Shown: piece by piece, positions 59,620-64,000 of the stretch
Numbering within the stretch: position 1 is the first letter of the stretch
Layout of the letters: the number at the start of each line of letters is the position of its first letter
Assembly: GCF_947486615.1 (NCBI RefSeq)
Contig: NZ_CANKUD010000012.1
Location: 1-64,000 of the forward strand
DNA: 64,000 nucleotides
Reading direction: 5' to 3'
Source: an uncultured Modestobacter sp.
GTDB lineage: Bacteria > Actinomycetota > Actinomycetes > Mycobacteriales > Geodermatophilaceae
Translations under genes and position numbers: made by a program
The notes under the pieces: generated by a model
Seen by the model: only the letters and a program-made list of their open reading frames with translations
What the model was told of the DNA's origin: nothing
The model's database searches: none

Positions 59620-60824
59620 GGGTGCTGCTGCTCAACGACGGGGGCACCCCGGTCGGGGGCGCCGAGCTGCAGGCCCTGCGCACCCGCGACCTGCTGCGGG
59701 AGGCGGGCCACGAGGTGCGGCTGCTGACGTCCTCCGCCTCGGAGCTCGGCGTCCCCTCGCAGGCGGACGCGGTGTGCTTCGGCACGACCCACCCGAAGCT
59801 GCGGGTGGTCAACCAGACCGCGAACCCCTCGGCCGCGCTCGCGCTGCGCCGGGAGCTGGCGCGCTTCCGGCCCGACGTCGTCCACCTGCGGATGTACCTG
59901 ACCCAGCTCTCCCCGCTGGTCCTCCCGCTGCTGCGCGGCGTCCCGACGGTGTGGCAGGCCGTCTACTACAAGGCCATCTGCCCGCGCGGGACCAAGGTGC
60001 TCCCGGACGGCTCGCGCTGCACGTTCCCGGCCGGGCGGGCCTGCCTGCGCAACCGGTGCGTGACGCCGCAGTCCTGGGCGCTGGACATGACCCAGCAGCG
60101 GCTGCGCCAGCACTGGGCCGGGTCGCTGGACGCGGTGATCACCCTGAGCGGGACGATGCGCCGGCGGCTGGAGGAGAACGGCATCCCGGTCGCCGACGTC
60201 ATCCCCAACGGCGTCCGGCACCGGCCGGCGCGCCCACCGCTGACCGGTCCGCCCCTGGTGGCGTTCGCCGGCCGGCTGGTGCCGGAGAAGGGCGTCCAGG
60301 TGCTGGTCGACGCCTTCGCCCAGGTCGCGGCTGCGGTGCCGGACGCCCGGCTGCTCATCGCCGGCGACGGCCCCGGCCGCGCCGCGCTGGACGAGCAGGT
60401 CGCCCGGCTGGGCCTCACCGGGCGGGTCGAGGTCGCCGGGCACCTGGACCGGGCGACCCTGGAGCGGCGGTTCGACGACGCCTGGGTGCAGGCCGTCCCC
60501 GGGTTGTGGGAGGAGCCGCTGGGCAACGTCACCCTGGAGGCGATGATGCGCGGCACCGCCGTCGTCGCCACCGACCTCGGCGGGCCCGGCGAGGTGGTCC
60601 GCGACGGCAGCACCGGGCTGCTGGTCCGGCCCGGGTCCGTCGAGTCACTGGCCGCCGCGTTGGGCGCCCTGCTGGCCGACCGCCCGCGCTGCGAGGAGCT
60701 GGGCCGCCGGGGCCGGGAGACCGCGCAGACCAGCTACGCCGAGGACGTCACCGTCGCGCGCCTCGAGCAGCTCTACCGCTCACTGCTGCCCCCCGACGCC
60801 GATGACGTGAGGTCCTCCGCATGA
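59616..60824 (+). CDS. glycosyltransferase family 4
   Basis: A 402-residue GT-B enzyme. LLLNDGGTPVGGAELQALRT is the N-terminal acceptor side, VVHLRMYLTQLSPLVLP the linking helix and FAGRLVPEKGVQVLVDAFA (about 215-233) starts the nucleotide-sugar domain; WEEPLGNVTLEAMMRGTAVVA has the retaining E-x7-E motif. Extra cysteines CPRGTKVLPDGSRC and GRACLRNRCV form an insertion seen in some GT4 enzymes and may bind metal or stabilise the fold. GTG 59616 overlaps the MocA stop (GTGA) and the stop overlaps the next gene. Confidence 0.9.
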   Translation: MRVLLLNDGGTPVGGAELQALRTRDLLREAGHEVRLLTSSASELGVPSQADAVCFGTTHPKLRVVNQTANPSAALALRRELARFRPDVVHLRMYLTQLSPLVLPLLRGVPTVWQAVYYKAICPRGTKVLPDGSRCTFPAGRACLRNRCVTPQSWALDMTQQRLRQHWAGSLDAVITLSGTMRRRLEENGIPVADVIPNGVRHRPARPPLTGPPLVAFAGRLVPEKGVQVLVDAFAQVAAAVPDARLLIAGDGPGRAALDEQVARLGLTGRVEVAGHLDRATLERRFDDAWVQAVPGLWEEPLGNVTLEAMMRGTAVVATDLGGPGEVVRDGSTGLLVRPGSVESLAAALGALLADRPRCEELGRRGRETAQTSYAEDVTVARLEQLYRSLLPPDADDVRSSA

Positions 60825-61819
60825 CCGCCAGCCCGGCCCTGTCCATCGTGGTGGTGACCCCGCACGACTTCGCGCACGTGCGGCGCACCGTCCGCCACCT
60901 GCGCGAACAGGACGTCGCCGGCCAGCTGGAGCTGGTGCTGGTGGCGACCACCGAGTCCGCGGTCGCCGACGCCCGGCCCAGCGAGCTGGCTGGTTTCTCG
61001 GCGGTGCGCACGCTGGCTGTCGGGCCGATCCCCAACGTCGACCGGGCCGCTGCGCGCGGGGTGCTCGCCGTGGGCGCGGACCTGGTCGCCGTCATCGAGG
61101 ACCACGCCTACGTGCGCCCCGGGTGGGCCCGGGCGCTCCTGGCGGCCTACGCCGACGCCCCGTGGGTGTCGGTCGGGTCGGTGATGGAGAACGCCAACCC
61201 GGACAGCGGCCTCAGCTGGGCGAACCTGCTGCTCGGCTACGGCTGGTGGATCGACCCGGCCGCCGCGGGGGAGATGCGCGACGTGCCCAGCCACAACGGG
61301 TCCTACCGGCGGGCGGCGCTGGCCGCCTTCGGCGACGAGCTGCCCGACCTGATGGTCCGCGGTGGCGGGCTGCACGACCGGCTGCGGGCCGAGGGCGGGC
61401 GGATGTTCCTCGCCGCGGACGCCCGGATCGCCCACGTCAACCCCTCGACCGTCCCGGCGACGGCGGACCTGCGGGTCAACGCCGGCCGGCTCTACGGCGA
61501 CGACCGGCGCCGCCAGGAGCGGTGGTCGGCGGTCAAGCGGGTGCTGTACGCCGCCGCCGCGCCGCTGATCCCGGTGGTGCGGTTCCGCCGCATCCACGCC
61601 GAGCACCTGGCTCCGGGGCGTGCGCACGCGCAGCTGTCCCGGCGGGTGCTGCCCGGGATGGTCGCCGCGCTGCTGTTCGACGCCGCCGGGCAGGCGGCCG
61701 GGTACCTGCGCGGGGCCGGCCGGGCGCCCGACGTCCTGGCCGTCTTCGAGATGGACCGGATGCAGCACCTGCGCCGCAGTGACCGGGAGCGGCTCGCCGA
61801 GGCGGTGCCGGCCCGATGA
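60821..61819 (+). CDS. glycosyltransferase-like protein (divergent GT2 fold)
   Basis: A 332-residue protein that resembles GT2 enzymes but with altered motifs. The beginning LSIVVVTPHDFAHVRRTVRHL keeps the strand-helix start, but the donor loop lacks the usual VDDGS, and the DXD position reads VIEDHAYVRPGWARALL. PSHNGSYRRAALAAFGDELP and GGGLHDRLRAEGGRMFLAADARIAHVN match the acceptor side of GT2 proteins. A C-terminal hydrophobic segment (VLPGMVAALLFDAAGQAAGYL) may bind the membrane. ATG 60821 and the stop both overlap neighbours. It may be an enzyme with changed donor use. Confidence 0.78.
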   Translation: MTASPALSIVVVTPHDFAHVRRTVRHLREQDVAGQLELVLVATTESAVADARPSELAGFSAVRTLAVGPIPNVDRAAARGVLAVGADLVAVIEDHAYVRPGWARALLAAYADAPWVSVGSVMENANPDSGLSWANLLLGYGWWIDPAAAGEMRDVPSHNGSYRRAALAAFGDELPDLMVRGGGLHDRLRAEGGRMFLAADARIAHVNPSTVPATADLRVNAGRLYGDDRRRQERWSAVKRVLYAAAAPLIPVVRFRRIHAEHLAPGRAHAQLSRRVLPGMVAALLFDAAGQAAGYLRGAGRAPDVLAVFEMDRMQHLRRSDRERLAEAVPAR

Positions 61820-62724
61820 CCGCGCCCGACGTGTCGGTCGTCATCCCCGCCTACCGGCGTCCGGAGCGGCTGCGCAGCTGCCTCACGGCGCTGGCCGCCC
61901 AGGACCACCCCCGCGACGCCTTCGAGGTCGTCGTGGTGGACGACGGCAGCCCCGAGCCGCTCGCCGCGCTGCTCCCGGAGTTCACCGACCGGCTGCGGCT
62001 GACCGTGCACCGGCAGGCCAATGCCGGGCCGGCGGTGGCGCGCAACGTCGGCGCCGAGCAGGCGTCGGGGGAGCTGCTGGCCTTCACCGACGACGACTGC
62101 GAGCCCGCACCGGGCTGGGTGGGGGCGCTCGCCGCCGCGCACCGGGCCGACCCCGGGGCGATGATCGGCGGCTCGATCGTCAACGCGCTGCCCGACCAGC
62201 GGTGCGCCGAGGCCAGCCAGCTGCTGGTCAGCTTCCTGTACGAGTGGTTCGACGACGATGCGGCGAGCCGCTTCTTCGCCAGCAACAACCTCGCCGTCCC
62301 CCGGGCCGGCTTCCTGGCCCTCGGCGGCTTCGACACCACCTTCCCCCGGCCGGGTGGCGAGGACCGGGAGCTGTGCGAGCGCTGGCAGCGCACCGGCCAC
62401 CTGATGGTGGAGGCGCCCGACGCGGTCGTCCGCCACTCGCACACGATGGCGCTGCGCGGGTTCTGCCGGCAGCACTGGAACTACGGGCGCGGCGCCTACG
62501 ACGTGCACCGCCGGCGGGTGGCCGCCGGGGAGGGCAAGGTGCGGATCGAACCGGCGCGCTTCTACTGGGAGCTGCTGACCTACCCGTTCGGCCGGGCCCC
62601 GCTCGCCCGGGCGGTGCCGCTGGCCGGGCTGATGGCCGTGTCGCAGGTCGCCAACGCGGCCGGGTTCGCCTTCGAGCTGCGGCAGCAACGCGGCGGGCGC
62701 AGCGGCGCCGAGGCGGCGGTGTGA
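61816..62724 (+). CDS. glycosyltransferase family 2
   Basis: A 302-residue GT2 protein. SVVIPAYRRPERLRSCLTAL, VVVVDDGSPEPL and FTDDDCEPAPGW (DXD) are intact, and FDTTFPRPGGEDRELCERW contains the ED motif. The C-terminal stretch has a basic region (YDVHRRRVAAGEGKVRI) and one hydrophobic segment (APLARAVPLAGLMAVSQVANAA). It overlaps both neighbours by 4 nt. The sugar transferred is unknown, but the set of GTs here implies a branched oligosaccharide. Confidence 0.9.
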   Translation: MTAPDVSVVIPAYRRPERLRSCLTALAAQDHPRDAFEVVVVDDGSPEPLAALLPEFTDRLRLTVHRQANAGPAVARNVGAEQASGELLAFTDDDCEPAPGWVGALAAAHRADPGAMIGGSIVNALPDQRCAEASQLLVSFLYEWFDDDAASRFFASNNLAVPRAGFLALGGFDTTFPRPGGEDRELCERWQRTGHLMVEAPDAVVRHSHTMALRGFCRQHWNYGRGAYDVHRRRVAAGEGKVRIEPARFYWELLTYPFGRAPLARAVPLAGLMAVSQVANAAGFAFELRQQRGGRSGAEAAV

Positions 62725-64000
62725 GCACGGCGACGACGCACGCGGAGCCCCGTCCGGCCGGGTGGCGCACGGTGACCCGGGAGCCCTGGCGGACGGTGGC
62801 CGTGGTCGCCCCGCTCGCGGTCGTCGGGCTGCTGCTCGCGCCGCTCTTCCGGGACGACATCGGCCTTGACGGCCTGGCCTACGTCTCCATCGCCCGCCAG
62901 TACGCCGAGGGCGGCTTGCCGGTGAACGGCTACTGGGGGCCACTCTGGTCGTGGTTCCTGGTGCCGCTGCTCGTGGTCGGGGTGGAGCCGCTGCTCGCCG
63001 CGGGCGTGCTGCAGGTGGCGTCGTCAGTGCTGGCGCTGGTGGCGTTCCGCCGGCTGGCAGACGTGGCCGGCGCTCGGCCGGCCGTGCGCGACGCACTCGC
63101 CCTGGCGATCAGCCCGTTCCTGCTCGCCATGGCGCACTACGGCGTGTTCGTCGACGTGCTGATGGCGGGCTTCCTGCTGCTGTGGTGCAGCGAGGTGCTC
63201 CGGCCGGACTTCCCGACCAGCCGGGCGGTGGCGCTGCGGGCCGGGCTGTGGGCCGGGCTGGCGGTGCTGACCAAGATCTACGCGCTGCCCTTCGTCGTCG
63301 TCCACCTGGCCGTGGTGCTGGCGCTGCACTGGTACCGGTCGCGGGGGGTGCCCGCGGCGTGGCGCCGGGTGGGCGCCTCCGGCCTGCTGGCGCTCGTGGT
63401 GGTCGGCGTGCTGTTCGCGCCGTGGGTGGCGGCGCTGTCGGCGACCTACGACCGGTTCACCGTGACCAAGTCGGCCCGCTACAACGTGACGATCGCCGGG
63501 CCGGGGTCGGAGGGCAACCCGATCCGCTACGCCGGGCTGCTGACGCCGCCGAGCGAGGAGGCGGTGAGCATCTGGGAGGACCCGTCCCGGATGCCGGTCA
63601 ACGCCGACGGCTGGGGCGCCGGCGGGGAGTCGGCCGACCGGCTGCTGGACAACGTCACCGACACCGTCGCCCTGGGCGCCGACCTGCTGACCGACGACAT
63701 GATCGTGGTGTCCGCGCTGGGCATCGCCGGCACCGTGGGGGTGCTCTTCCTGCGGCGCCGCGAGCGAGCGGGGTCGCCGGCGTCCCGGTTGGTCGTGGCC
63801 GGGATCGTGGCCGCGGGCGCGATCTACGCCGGCGGCTACGCGGTGCTGTTCGTGGAACGCCGTTACACCTGGTTCCTGTTGCTGCTGCTGGCCGTGCCGG
63901 CGGCGCTCTTCCTGCAGCGGGTCCTGGTCGCGCTGCCTGGGCGGCATCGCTGGGTGCTGCCCGCCGTCGCGACCGTGCTGGCCGTGACGGTCGCGGCGCA
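62721..64000 (+). CDS. multi-pass membrane glycosyltransferase (GT-C/PMT-like), truncated by window end
   Basis: GTG 62721 overlaps the GT2 stop (GTGA) and the frame stays open through 64000, giving at least 426 residues with no stop, so the gene continues beyond the window. Hydrophobic spans begin with AVVAPLAVVGLLLAPLF, followed at once by the acidic, outward-facing motif RDDIGLDGLAYVSIARQYAEGG. That Asp-Asp after the first span is the place of the catalytic acid in GT-C/ArnT/PMT enzymes, which use polyprenyl-phosphate sugars. About eight or nine spans and a hydrophilic loop (NPIRYAGLLTPPSEEAVSIW) follow. The lipid-linked donor fits the ABC exporter upstream. Confidence 0.82.
   Translation, partial: MSTATTHAEPRPAGWRTVTREPWRTVAVVAPLAVVGLLLAPLFRDDIGLDGLAYVSIARQYAEGGLPVNGYWGPLWSWFLVPLLVVGVEPLLAAGVLQVASSVLALVAFRRLADVAGARPAVRDALALAISPFLLAMAHYGVFVDVLMAGFLLLWCSEVLRPDFPTSRAVALRAGLWAGLAVLTKIYALPFVVVHLAVVLALHWYRSRGVPAAWRRVGASGLLALVVVGVLFAPWVAALSATYDRFTVTKSARYNVTIAGPGSEGNPIRYAGLLTPPSEEAVSIWEDPSRMPVNADGWGAGGESADRLLDNVTDTVALGADLLTDDMIVVSALGIAGTVGVLFLRRRERAGSPASRLVVAGIVAAGAIYAGGYAVLFVERRYTWFLLLLLAVPAALFLQRVLVALPGRHRWVLPAVATVLAVTVAA

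Overview
The window is very GC-rich double-stranded chromosome with GTG/ATG/TTG starts, strong G/C at third codon positions, dense 4-nt start/stop overlaps and leaderless TANNNT-type promoters. This is typical of a high-GC actinomycete. The gene content (UXS-type polysaccharide cluster, thi genes with CytX and YkoE, DasR-like control of GlcNAc genes, RsbW/STAS/SpoIIE partner switching) would suit Geodermatophilaceae or a relative, but no rRNA or other marker here proves the family. I saw no tRNA, rRNA, CRISPR array, insertion sequence or intact prophage.

Layout. 0-4.6 kb: a 15-bp tandem repeat, an AidB-like acyl-CoA dehydrogenase, a NYN-domain protein, a PRC-barrel protein, a small P-loop kinase and an RsbW-like/STAS pair. 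4.9-8.6 kb: a four-gene osmoprotectant ABC operon (permease, ATPase with C-terminal CBS-like tail, permease, lipoprotein). 8.6-17 kb: nucleoside hydrolase, an unusual repeat-containing hypothetical that runs into a leaderless gamma-glutamyltransferase, an FUSC-type membrane protein, a GAF-PAS-PAS-GAF-PP2C phosphatase and a second RsbW-like kinase. 17.2-28.9 kb is a thiamin island. It has a TPP-riboswitch operon cytX-thiE-thiO-thiS-thiG-tenI-like-SMR on the minus strand, a divergent leaderless operon with two TenA-family genes plus an ABC ATPase and a large membrane protein, and a second TPP-riboswitch operon encoding a YkoE-type ECF transporter.

29-38.7 kb: two SDRs separated by a nested hairpin array, a chemoreceptor, a DHFR-like protein, an Nramp transporter, a GNAT, a ClpP and a Mut7-C protein that overlap tail to tail, and a glyoxalase-fold protein. 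38.7-41 kb looks like an accessory patch. It holds a large palindromic element, a frameshifted gene remnant, a secreted Cys-containing protein, a leaderless PadR/HAAS pair with two palindromic operators, lower-GC coding sequence, an 18-G homopolymer and another coding-like fragment. 41-46.5 kb: a thioesterase, then a GlcNAc system with PTS EIIA and EIIB divergent from EIIC across a DasR-like dre site, followed by nagA, nagB and a UTRA-type GntR regulator. 46.5-49.3 kb: GNAT, rhodanese, and an FCD-type GntR regulator translationally coupled to an ACC deaminase whose last residues are shifted out of frame.

49.4-64 kb is a polysaccharide/glycoconjugate region. It contains UDP-glucuronate decarboxylase (UDP-xylose supply), an ABC exporter, a FAD oxidoreductase, a GMC oxidoreductase, a MocA-type dehydrogenase, several GT2 and one GT4 glycosyltransferase, and a multi-pass membrane glycosyltransferase cut by the window end. 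The strongest leads for a second look are the ACC deaminase frameshift that opens a reading frame into the next gene, the TenA/TenA/ABC/membrane-protein operon inside the thiamin island, the 9.9-11.2 kb repeat protein overlapping a leaderless gene, and the 38.7-41 kb patch.
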